A stretch of DNA of 64,000 bases from Sinorhizobium saheli (lineage in GTDB: Bacteria > Pseudomonadota > Alphaproteobacteria > Rhizobiales > Rhizobiaceae), in the NCBI RefSeq assembly GCF_001651875.1, contig NZ_LNQB01000073.1:496001-560000 (forward strand). Reading direction: 5' to 3'. The notes under the pieces are model-generated. The model saw nothing but the letters and a program-made list of their open reading frames with translations, was not told the origin of the DNA and searched no databases. The translations under genes were made by a program, and so were the position numbers. How positions within the stretch are numbered: the stretch's first letter is position 1; each line of letters starts with the position of its first letter. Below are positions 57,676 through 64,000 of this stretch, piece by piece.

Positions 57676-59026
57676 TGCCCGCCCACCTTTCCGTCGCAAC
57701 CTGGCCGCCTTCCTGCCTTTGCCGCCGCTCGCCGCCCTCGTTGCCCGCCGGCCCGCGGCCGTCATTACCGAACGGCGTCTGGGCCTGCTGCTGCGAACCG
57801 TTCGCACTCGCACCGTCCCCCCCCGCGTTGAAGACGATGTTCACCTGGTCGACGGCGAATCCCTGGGCGCGGAGCGCCTTCACCATCTCGCTCTGATCGT
57901 CGCGCAACTGGCGGAAGGCCTCGCCGGTTTCGACTTTCAGGTCGACCTGAAGCTCGTCGTCCTTGAGCCTCAGCGTTGCCGTTACGGTGCCGAGATCGAT
58001 CGGATGCATCTGGATCTTCAGCGTATTGAGCGTCTTGCCGGCCTGGCTCCAGGCCTCGGGCTGCGCCGTGGCGGCCGTCGATTGCAGGGCGGCGGCCCAT
58101 TCGCCATCGGCGGCGATCGCACCCGTCACCGACGCCGCATTCGCGGTCATCGCCACCCCAAGGTAGCGCCGCGCCTCGAGGACACTGACGGTTTCGGCCT
58201 TGGAGCCACCCGGCGAATTCACATTATCGACCGTCACCTTCTCGCCATCCTGCGAGATGCTCATGGAAACGGCCTGCCCCTTGCCATCAGCGCGGGCGAA
58301 GCGGAAGAGCCGGTCCGCCCCACCATCGTCGACGGGCTTCTCGGCCTGCAACAGAGGCTCGTCGTCTTCAGCCCTACCGCCCGCATTCGTCACCGACCTC
58401 AGGGAACGCGCGTGATCGCCCTCCGCCGGTCCTGCCTTGCCCTCCGGCTGCGTCGCCACGGTGGTCGCCGCCACGCCGCTCCCGAGCATCGTCAGGAGGT
58501 CGGCGACCGTACCGCTTCCCGGCTCGTGGGAACCGGTGTCGCCATCGGGCATGTCGGCGGTCGTCACCTCCTCGGCGGAGCCGGCGTCGGCCTGCATTTT
58601 TCCGCGCCACGCGCGCGTGGCGGAAGCCGCCGGATCTCCTAGCTCGCGCTCACCGCTCCTCTGGTCGCCCTTCGAAGAGACCTGCACCTCGGCGATCGAC
58701 GGCGCCTGTTGCGGCCGTTTCGCCGCGCCCTCGCCGGGCGCTCTCGCCCCGTCGGGCAAGGGCGTCTCGTCCTTGGCCGTGGCATTGGCAGCCGTCGTGA
58801 TCAGATTGCCGGTGCCGACGCTCGGTTGGCGATCGCCGATGGCGCGTGCCGGCGGCGGCGCTTGCTCGCCGCCTTTTCCCTGCGCCTTCGGGCGACCGGC
58901 ATCCGCGATCGCCTCCTCGAAGGCGCCGGGCGCGGTGTCGGCCTGGTCGCGGCCGCCCTGGCGCGCAGCCGGCCTGCCCGTGACGGCGGCGGCCGGCATG
59001 CGCAAACTCTCGTCAAGAGGCCTCAT
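57611..59026 (-). CDS. fliK: Hook-length control protein FliK (formerly MotD in S. meliloti)
   Basis: 471 residues; GGAGGAGGGACA precedes the ATG. A long low-complexity Ala/Gly/Asp/Glu-rich N-terminal ruler (about 1-330) is followed by the Flg_hook domain (about 345-420: LKIQMHPIDLGTVTATLRLK, FRQLRDDQSEMVKALRAQGF) and a glycine-rich tail. It measures the hook and switches export specificity. The ATG overlaps the motC stop (ATGA). Confidence 0.9.
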   Translation of the reverse strand: MRPLDESLRMPAAAVTGRPAARQGGRDQADTAPGAFEEAIADAGRPKAQGKGGEQAPPPARAIGDRQPSVGTGNLITTAANATAKDETPLPDGARAPGEGAAKRPQQAPSIAEVQVSSKGDQRSGERELGDPAASATRAWRGKMQADAGSAEEVTTADMPDGDTGSHEPGSGTVADLLTMLGSGVAATTVATQPEGKAGPAEGDHARSLRSVTNAGGRAEDDEPLLQAEKPVDDGGADRLFRFARADGKGQAVSMSISQDGEKVTVDNVNSPGGSKAETVSVLEARRYLGVAMTANAASVTGAIAADGEWAAALQSTAATAQPEAWSQAGKTLNTLKIQMHPIDLGTVTATLRLKDDELQVDLKVETGEAFRQLRDDQSEMVKALRAQGFAVDQVNIVFNAGGDGASANGSQQQAQTPFGNDGRGPAGNEGGERRQRQEGGQVATERWAGNDGMDDAATGAERGRAGDVYM

Positions 59027-60327
59027 TGTCCCTCCTCCTTCAGGAGCGCATCGATCTCCTCGATCTTGGAGCGCCCGCTGGCGAGAAAACCATCGAGAGC
59101 CGGATCGCCGGATTGCGCCACGTCGGCGGAAATCGCGCCGCCATCGTCCGTTGCCGGCGGCGTCTCGACGGCCTGGCCGAAGGGGCTCATGCCGCTTCCG
59201 GTCTCCTCGGCCTCCGCATGGCTCGACTCCCCGGCGGGTTCTTCCGGTATAGAACCGGGCGCTTGCGCGGAGCTTTCATCGGCCGGGGGCCGCACAACCT
59301 CTTCGGCGACCGCTTTCGCCGCTTCGCGCAGTGCGCGATCGCGCGGCGAGAGATCCTCGTCGGGAATGGCGCTGATCGTCTTCGTCGCGGAGAAGACGTC
59401 CGCTGAGGGCACGGCGGCAAGCCCCTCGTAGAAGCTCGCCAGCACCTGCGATTGCGCGCCGCCGTCGTCCGCCAGTTCTTCGGCCCGCTTCGAGGCGAGA
59501 CGCGCCAGCGTCTGGTTGCCGCCGATCGCGGCACGCCGCGCGACGCGCAGATAGACTTCGCGCTGGCGCGACCGGTCCATGAAGGCCAGGACCTCGGACA
59601 CCCTCTCTTCGGCCGCCGCGTCGAAATGCGCGACCGCGAGCTCGACGAAGACGTCGGCGAACTGGCTCGCGTAAGGCGAGGTCAGATAGCGCCGCGCATA
59701 GTTCAGCGCGTAGCGAAAGCCTTTGTCCGGGTCGTTGGCGCGCACCGCGAGGTACACCGAGCGGCGAAGCGCTGCCTCCTCGATGATGGTGCCCGGCGCC
59801 GTCAGCCGCGCCCAGTCGTAGTATCTCATCGCGGCGACGGGATCCTGCTGCGACGTGGCATTGCCGAGAATGAGAAAAAGATAGGGGCCGATGCGCGCGT
59901 TCTTGTATTCCGGCGCGGCCTTGGAGAGGTTCTCGACGATCAGCGGACCCTTGCCGTTCAGGTACTGCCTGAGAGCGTCGGTCACGCGGGAATCGAAATT
60001 GCCTTCGATGTCGCGGCCGACGAGGTAGTCGAGCGTATCGGGATTGCCGCCGCTCATGACGTAGACGAGGGCGGCGTCGACGTTGCGGGGATCGCGGAAG
60101 GCCGCCGGATCGGCCGCCCGCAGCCGCTCGTCGATCGCGCCGAGCATGAAGCGCTGCATCTCGATCGCCGAATGGTCACCGAGCACCACCGAATCCTGGA
60201 CGAATTGCAGCGACCTTATCATCTTGAAAGGCGCGAGCTCTTCCGGCCCGTTCGCGCGGGCGACACCCACCGCAAAGGCAACCGTCAGGGCCGTTGTCGC
60301 AAGAATGGCGCCGAGCCGCTTCAACAT
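59023..60327 (-). CDS. motC: Periplasmic motility protein MotC
   Basis: 434 residues with a signal peptide (LGAILATTALTVAFAVGVARA). Helical repeats fill about 100-330; the C-terminal 100 residues are acidic and Glu/Pro-rich. MotC is known from S. meliloti, where it binds MotB in the periplasm and is needed for rotation. It starts 5 bp after motB and overlaps fliK. Confidence 0.9.
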   Translation of the reverse strand: MLKRLGAILATTALTVAFAVGVARANGPEELAPFKMIRSLQFVQDSVVLGDHSAIEMQRFMLGAIDERLRAADPAAFRDPRNVDAALVYVMSGGNPDTLDYLVGRDIEGNFDSRVTDALRQYLNGKGPLIVENLSKAAPEYKNARIGPYLFLILGNATSQQDPVAAMRYYDWARLTAPGTIIEEAALRRSVYLAVRANDPDKGFRYALNYARRYLTSPYASQFADVFVELAVAHFDAAAEERVSEVLAFMDRSRQREVYLRVARRAAIGGNQTLARLASKRAEELADDGGAQSQVLASFYEGLAAVPSADVFSATKTISAIPDEDLSPRDRALREAAKAVAEEVVRPPADESSAQAPGSIPEEPAGESSHAEAEETGSGMSPFGQAVETPPATDDGGAISADVAQSGDPALDGFLASGRSKIEEIDALLKEEGQ

Positions 60328-60332
60328 CTCGT

Positions 60333-61538
60333 TCAGCCCTGCCCCGACTGCAACAGGATTTCGATCCGCCGGTTGGCCGGCGCGTAAGGATCGCCCGGCA
60401 CCTGCAGGCGCCGATCCGCAAAGCCGCTGATCTGCTGCACCCGTTCTTCCTTGAGGCCGCCGCGGACGAGCATGTAATAGGCGCTCTGGGCGCGCGCCGC
60501 CGACAGGCGCCAGTTGTCATAGGTGCCGTCCTTGAAGGGGCGCCCGTCCGTGTGGCCACGCACCACGACCGCGCCCTGGCGCTCGGCCAGGAGCCGGCCG
60601 ATCTTTTCCATGGCGAGCACCAGTTCCTTCTGCGGGACGGCGGAGCCGACCGCGAACATCGACTGATCCGTCTGCTCGCTGATCGTGAGCAGGAGTCCGC
60701 CTTCGGCGGGCGTCACGACCAGTCCCTCGAGAAGCCGCCCCGCCTTCCCCGCGACTTCCTTTTCAATCTCGGCCTTCAGGGCATCGGCGTCCTTCTGCCG
60801 GTCCTTCGCCCCGTTGCCGCTCGCGCCCGCATCCGCGCCCTTTGCGGGTTCGGCTTCGGCCTTCGCCGGTGTGGCGCCTTCGGCCGGCTTCTGCTCCGCG
60901 GTGGCTCCGCCCGCGTCATTCGCCGCGAGCGCCACATCGCTCTCGACCGTGTTGCCGGCATCCTTCACTTCGACCTGCTTGGTCCAGAAATCCGGATCGA
61001 ACGGGTCGCGATAGGCCTCGCCGCCGGCGGCGCCCGTCGCCGGGCCCGACTGCGCGGCCCCGCCGTCGCCCTTGACGCTGATATTCGCCTCATGGCCGAC
61101 TTCCCGGGCGATCTCGGACAGGACCGAATAGGGATTCTCGAAGAAGTCGGCATCGGAATACTTGGTTTCCTCGCCCGAAGTCGCCGTCAGTTGATCGCCC
61201 GACTTGGCGGAGCCGCCGGACTTCGTCTGCTCGCCATCGACCTTCGACCGCTGCTGCGTCTCTTCGCCCTGGGCGTCCTTGGCGGGATCCTTGAGGCCCT
61301 TTTCCGAGGGCTTCTGATCGGTGAGCTGCACCGGATTGAAATAGGCCGCGATCGCCGCCTTCGTCTCCTCATTGGCGGCGTTGATCAGCCACATGACGAG
61401 GAAGAATGCCATCATCGCGGTCATGAAGTCGGCATAGGCGATCTTCCACGAGCCGCCGTGGTGACCATCGTGGCCGTCGCCCGAGCGCCGGACGATGATG
61501 ATCTCATTCTTTCCGTTGTGATGACTTTCGTCACTCAT
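60333..61538 (-). CDS. motB: Flagellar stator protein MotB
   Basis: 401 residues from ATG 61538 after GGAAGGTTCTGGC. A cytoplasmic His-rich N-terminus precedes the membrane segment with the proton-carrying Asp (SWKIAYADFMTAMMAFFLVM). A long Lys/Ala/Glu linker follows, and an OmpA-like peptidoglycan-binding domain at about 270-395 (VVRGHTDGRPF, RLSAARAQSAYYML, NRRIEILLQ). Stator subunit paired with MotA (not in this window). The linker is much longer than in E. coli MotB, a rhizobial trait linked to MotC. Confidence 0.94.
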   Translation of the reverse strand: MSDESHHNGKNEIIIVRRSGDGHDGHHGGSWKIAYADFMTAMMAFFLVMWLINAANEETKAAIAAYFNPVQLTDQKPSEKGLKDPAKDAQGEETQQRSKVDGEQTKSGGSAKSGDQLTATSGEETKYSDADFFENPYSVLSEIAREVGHEANISVKGDGGAAQSGPATGAAGGEAYRDPFDPDFWTKQVEVKDAGNTVESDVALAANDAGGATAEQKPAEGATPAKAEAEPAKGADAGASGNGAKDRQKDADALKAEIEKEVAGKAGRLLEGLVVTPAEGGLLLTISEQTDQSMFAVGSAVPQKELVLAMEKIGRLLAERQGAVVVRGHTDGRPFKDGTYDNWRLSAARAQSAYYMLVRGGLKEERVQQISGFADRRLQVPGDPYAPANRRIEILLQSGQG

Positions 61539-62188
61539 GCCAGAACCTTCCGGACAGTATCGGACCACGCCGCCAACCGGGTGACCAGGATGGTCTCACC
61601 CATTTCGACGGTGAGATCGACATCGCCGCTTTCGACGTGGCGGAACACGGTCGTCTCGGGCAATCGCGCCTGCAGGGCTTCGAAAAGCGCAAGCGGCCCG
61701 CGCACCGTTATCGCGAGGCCCTCGCCTTCGGCGAGCCCCTGCCGGAGCATCGCGGCCAGGTTCTCGATCGCCTCCCTGCGCAGCGCCTCGTCCAGGACCG
61801 GCGCCAGCACGCGCGCCGCCTGATCGCCGATCGCGAGCGCCAGCCGTTCGGTCATGGCGCCGAAGCCCTCGGCGAGCTTCCGGGCGACCTCTTCCTCCAG
61901 GCGGCGCGTCAGCGCTTCGAGTTCCTCGGCGTGACGCGCCTTCAGTTCGGCGATCTCCCTCTGGTGCTCGAAAGCGAGTTCGGCGCCGGCCTCGGCGCGA
62001 CCCTCGGCGAAGGCCCGCCGGCGTTCGGCTTCGACGTCGATTTCCGGCATGGCGGGTTTCACGGCTCGGTCGGCATCGGTCAGATCGACATCGATATCCG
62101 CAAAATACTTCGGCGGCGGCGGCATCCGCGTGAGCTCGATCTTCGGGGCGCTGAAATCCTTCAGATAACGGGAAAGCGACGCGCTCAT
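61535..62188 (-). CDS. FliH-like protein upstream of motB
   Basis: 217 residues from ATG 62188, which follows GGAGGCGTGCCG. Proline-rich N-terminus, a long charged coiled coil (VEAERRRAFAEGRAEAGAEL, then AELKARHAEELEALTRRLEE), and a C-terminal domain with VRGPLALFEALQARLP. This is the FliH/YscL layout, the regulator of the export ATPase FliI. The stop overlaps the motB ATG (ATGA). Whether it is the only FliH cannot be known from this window. Confidence 0.65.
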   Translation of the reverse strand: MSASLSRYLKDFSAPKIELTRMPPPPKYFADIDVDLTDADRAVKPAMPEIDVEAERRRAFAEGRAEAGAELAFEHQREIAELKARHAEELEALTRRLEEEVARKLAEGFGAMTERLALAIGDQAARVLAPVLDEALRREAIENLAAMLRQGLAEGEGLAITVRGPLALFEALQARLPETTVFRHVESGDVDLTVEMGETILVTRLAAWSDTVRKVLA

Positions 62189-62430
62189 CGGCACGCCTCC
62201 ACCTTGCGCGCGATCCGCGTCGATACCCCCTGCCCCGCCGGCAAAGCCTGCCTCATGGCCCGCAAATCCATAGAGCCTGACACGTCTTAAATGTCTCCTT
62301 CGGCCCGGAACGCCCGAGACAGCGCCAGGACCAGCATTCTCGATTCTGCAGCGGTCCGCGAAAGGGGAGACCCCTCCGGACAGCGGTGCAGGCGGCGGCC
62401 GAAACCATCTCGGCCGGCAGTCGGACTACG

Positions 62431-62536
62431 GCGCCGCGCGTCTTATCGGACGCGCAAAGGTCGCCGGAGCACTTTGATTCGCTGCATGTTTTCATCCTTC
62501 AAACCGGCTAGGATTCAAGGAAGCATGCAGCGAGAC
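62431..62536. repeat. Two-hairpin rhizobial intergenic repeat (copy 3)
   Basis: GCGTC-TTATCG-GACGC hairpin, spacer GCAAAGGTCGCCGGAGCACTT, then GCTGCATG...CATGCAGC across about 40 nt. Same order and near-same sequence as 27549-27646. Confidence 0.65.
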
Positions 62537-62580
62537 CGCCAAGGGAGGCTAGCCGGTCAAACTTGTGCGAAAATGAAGGT

Positions 62581-62614
62581 GTTGGACCGCGCCAGGGCAA
62601 TAGCGCGGTCCAAC
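62581..62614 (-). terminator. Terminator of the flagellin gene
   Basis: GTTGGACCGCG (62581-62591) and CGCGGTCCAAC (62604-62614) form a perfect 11-bp stem with a 12-nt loop; the minus strand continues ACCTTCATTTTC. It lies about 120 bp after the flagellin stop. Confidence 0.65.
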
Positions 62615-62731
62615 CAGCCTCCGCCAATGCCGATGACCGGCGGCACGGCGGAAGAAGCGCTCGAGGCCCTGTTTCGTTCTTTTTTCAGGGTCGAGGCCGG
62701 ATGTTCGCGCCCGTCGAAGCGGGCGGAACCC

Positions 62732-63697
62732 TTATTCCTGGAACAGGCGGAGAATGTTCTCGGAGTTGGTGTTGGCGATCGACAATGACTGGATGCCGAG
62801 CTGCTGCTGGGTCTGCAACGCCTTGAGCCGGGTCGATTCCTCGTTCATGTCCGCATCGACGAGGCGACCGACACCCTTGTCGATCACGTCCATCAGGTTG
62901 GCGACGAAGCCCTCCTGCATTTCGATGCGGCTGGTGATGGCACCGAGAGTGGAGGCGGAGTCGGTCAATTGACTGATCAGGTCGTCGACCACGCTGATCA
63001 TGTCGTCCAGGTCGCTGTCGGCGGTTGTGTCGTCGAGCGCGATCTCCGTCGCGCCGGCCGGCGGGCTGCCGGCATCGATGAGATAATATTCGCGGGCCGT
63101 GCCCGTCGGGCTCGACGTCAGCGCATCCGCGTCCACGGCCTTGGTGAGCATGCCGCGGCTCTCGTCCTGCACATCCACCAGAATGGATGCGGAGGTGTCG
63201 TAGTCGAGCGTCGTCACCGACACGCTGCCGTCGGCGCTGCGGTTGAACGAGGCGACGACCGATTTCATTCCGACGGCCGCGGAAGCGTCGTTATAAAGCC
63301 AGTTCTCGCCCGAGAAGGACGCCGATTGCGCGGCCGACACCAGCTGATCCTTGAGCTGTTCCAGCTCCTTGTCGATCTTGTCCTTGTCGACGCCGGGCTC
63401 CCGGGCCGCGACCAGCTTGGCCTTGATCTCGCTCATGAGATCGATGACGGCATCCATCGCGGCATAGGCGGTATCGACCTTTGCCGCGCCCAGGCCCAGC
63501 GCATCCTGAACGGTGGAAAGCGCCGTATTGTCCGATCGCATGGTCGTCGCAATGGACCAGTAGGCGGCATTGTCGGCAGCGGTTTCGACACGGTAGCCGG
63601 AGGAAACGCGGCTCTGGGTTTCATCCATATTTCGGGTAATCGCGCGCAGGGTCTGCAGTGCAGCCATGGCGGCAGCGTTCGTCAGGATGCTGGTCAT
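62732..63697 (-). CDS. flaC: Flagellin
   Basis: 321 residues. N-terminal flagellin domain (MTSILTNAAAMAALQTLRAI, NMDETQSRVSSGYRVETAAD) and C-terminal domain (TRLKALQTQQQLGIQSLSIA, NTNSENILRLFQ) are complete; the central variable part (about 150-230) is short. It is a filament subunit exported by the type III system. The place next to the FliH-like gene and motB, and the length of 321, fit FlaC of S. meliloti; the letter is by synteny only. The promoter region carries three CtrA-type boxes. Translation is probably controlled by FlbT/FlaF. Confidence 0.92.
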   Translation of the reverse strand: MTSILTNAAAMAALQTLRAITRNMDETQSRVSSGYRVETAADNAAYWSIATTMRSDNTALSTVQDALGLGAAKVDTAYAAMDAVIDLMSEIKAKLVAAREPGVDKDKIDKELEQLKDQLVSAAQSASFSGENWLYNDASAAVGMKSVVASFNRSADGSVSVTTLDYDTSASILVDVQDESRGMLTKAVDADALTSSPTGTAREYYLIDAGSPPAGATEIALDDTTADSDLDDMISVVDDLISQLTDSASTLGAITSRIEMQEGFVANLMDVIDKGVGRLVDADMNEESTRLKALQTQQQLGIQSLSIANTNSENILRLFQE

Positions 63698-63811
63698 CGG
63701 TTGTCGCTCTGTCTGATGAGAATCGAAAACATTCCGGAGGCGACCGGCAACGATGGTAAGGCGTCATGCGCACTGCCACTTGTTTGCCCTGAGTGGACAG
63801 ACCATCGGTTC

Positions 63812-63871
63812 TTAACCATTCGTTAACCGTAAATGGTTAACAAATGGTTAATACGGTTAACGGCCTGTTAA
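63812..63871. promoter_or_regulatory. Cluster of three CtrA-type boxes upstream of flagellin
   Basis: Three perfect TTAA-N7-TTAA sites lie within 60 bp: 63812-63826, 63837-63851 and 63857-63871. They are 115-175 bp upstream of the flagellin ATG. A further TTAA overlap (TTAATACGGTTAA) has the wrong spacing. Confidence 0.55.
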
Positions 63872-63961
63872 GATTGATAAACACAAAGTAAAGCCTTGGC
63901 GGATTATCTCGCCTCCGGCGGCGCAGGCATGAGATGCGTGCGTTACCTGGGCGCAAAAGCA

Positions 63962-63994
63962 CCGAAGGCCGCGCAGGAGCTGCGCGGCCTTCGG
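63962..63994 (-). terminator. Terminator of the gene upstream of flagellin
   Basis: CCGAAGGCCGCGCA (63962-63975) and TGCGCGGCCTTCGG (63981-63994) make a perfect 14-bp stem with a 5-nt loop; the minus strand then reads TGCTTTTG. It should end a minus-strand gene lying beyond the window, probably another flagellin. Confidence 0.75.
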
Positions 63995-64000
63995 GCGATA

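Larger units (their letters stand above)
62189..62731. other. Intergenic region between flagellin and the FliH-like gene
   Basis: 543 bp. From right to left it holds the flagellin 3' region with small GC hairpins (CGCCCG-TCGAAG-CGGGCG at 62708-62725), a terminator at 62581-62614, the two-hairpin repeat at 62431-62536, and about 240 bp that must include the promoter of the FliH-like-motB-motC-fliK unit. No gene seen. Confidence 0.6.

Noticed and set aside
62253-62495. 80-codon minus-strand frame between flagellin and the FliH-like gene
   Set aside because: Lies over the dispersed repeat; no ribosome-binding site or coding pattern.
63837-63860. TTAATACGGTTAA as a fourth CtrA box
   Set aside because: Spacing is 5 rather than 7 bases; it arises from overlap of boxes 2 and 3.

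Overview
The window looks like chromosomal DNA of a fast-growing rhizobium in the Rhizobiaceae, most likely Sinorhizobium/Ensifer. The basis is a GC-rich sequence, a complete agl alpha-glucoside operon with a divergent LacI regulator, the zwf-pgl-edd order, and a flagellar cluster (flagellin, motB-motC-fliK, rem, flgEKL, flaF-flbT-flgD, fliQ-flhA-fliR) in the order I recall for S. meliloti. Intergenic palindromic repeats of the kind common in rhizobia fit this too. I see no rRNA, CRISPR array, insertion sequence, prophage, symbiosis gene or plasmid replication gene. The window reads as core metabolism and motility rather than an accessory island.

Layout. 1-4.3 kb: a truncated YjgN/DUF898 membrane protein, mmsA with a divergent LysR regulator, a tRNA-His and a phasin. 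4.4-9.6 kb: a large soluble PAS histidine kinase of the PleC/DivJ/PdhS type and an Fe3+-type double permease. 9.9-13.8 kb: acetoacetyl-CoA synthetase and an AsmA-like protein. 13.8-18 kb: a putrescine ABC importer (potFGHI). 18.2-21.7 kb: a RamB/ScfR-like regulator divergent from isocitrate lyase aceA, followed by two coupled small ORFs. 21.7-27.5 kb: a LysR gene with a divergent small ORF, a chemoreceptor with a very long helical sensor region, a 46-residue membrane protein and an HI0933-type flavoprotein. 27.7-34.9 kb: puuA-puuB (gamma-glutamylation route of putrescine breakdown) and zwf-pgl-edd (Entner-Doudoroff). 35.6-43.4 kb: aglKAGFE and aglR. 43.5-45.7 kb: folD and a GT2 glycosyltransferase. 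45.7-63.7 kb: 20 flagellar or motility genes, all on the minus strand.

How the genes fit together. Sugars imported by the Agl system are hydrolysed by AglA and oxidised through Zwf-Pgl-Edd. Putrescine imported by PotFGHI can be fed to PuuA/PuuB. AceA, acetoacetyl-CoA synthetase, the phasin and MmsA handle C2/C4 units, stored polyhydroxybutyrate and branched-chain or propionyl carbon. The motility block supplies hook, hook-filament junction, export gate, chaperones, motor proteins, one flagellin and the master activator Rem. Perfect TTAA-N7-TTAA (CtrA-type) boxes lie upstream of the PdhS-like kinase, of rem and, three times over, of the flagellin. This suggests that cell-cycle control and motility are wired together here.

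No clearly new multi-gene system is present. The most promising unexplained items are a pair of GntR-type operators between two convergent genes next to a terminator (a possible small RNA), paired TGC-N3-GCA motifs shared by the phasin and acetoacetyl-CoA synthetase promoters, several small ORFs with strong ribosome-binding sites, and a 13-bp inverted repeat in front of edd.
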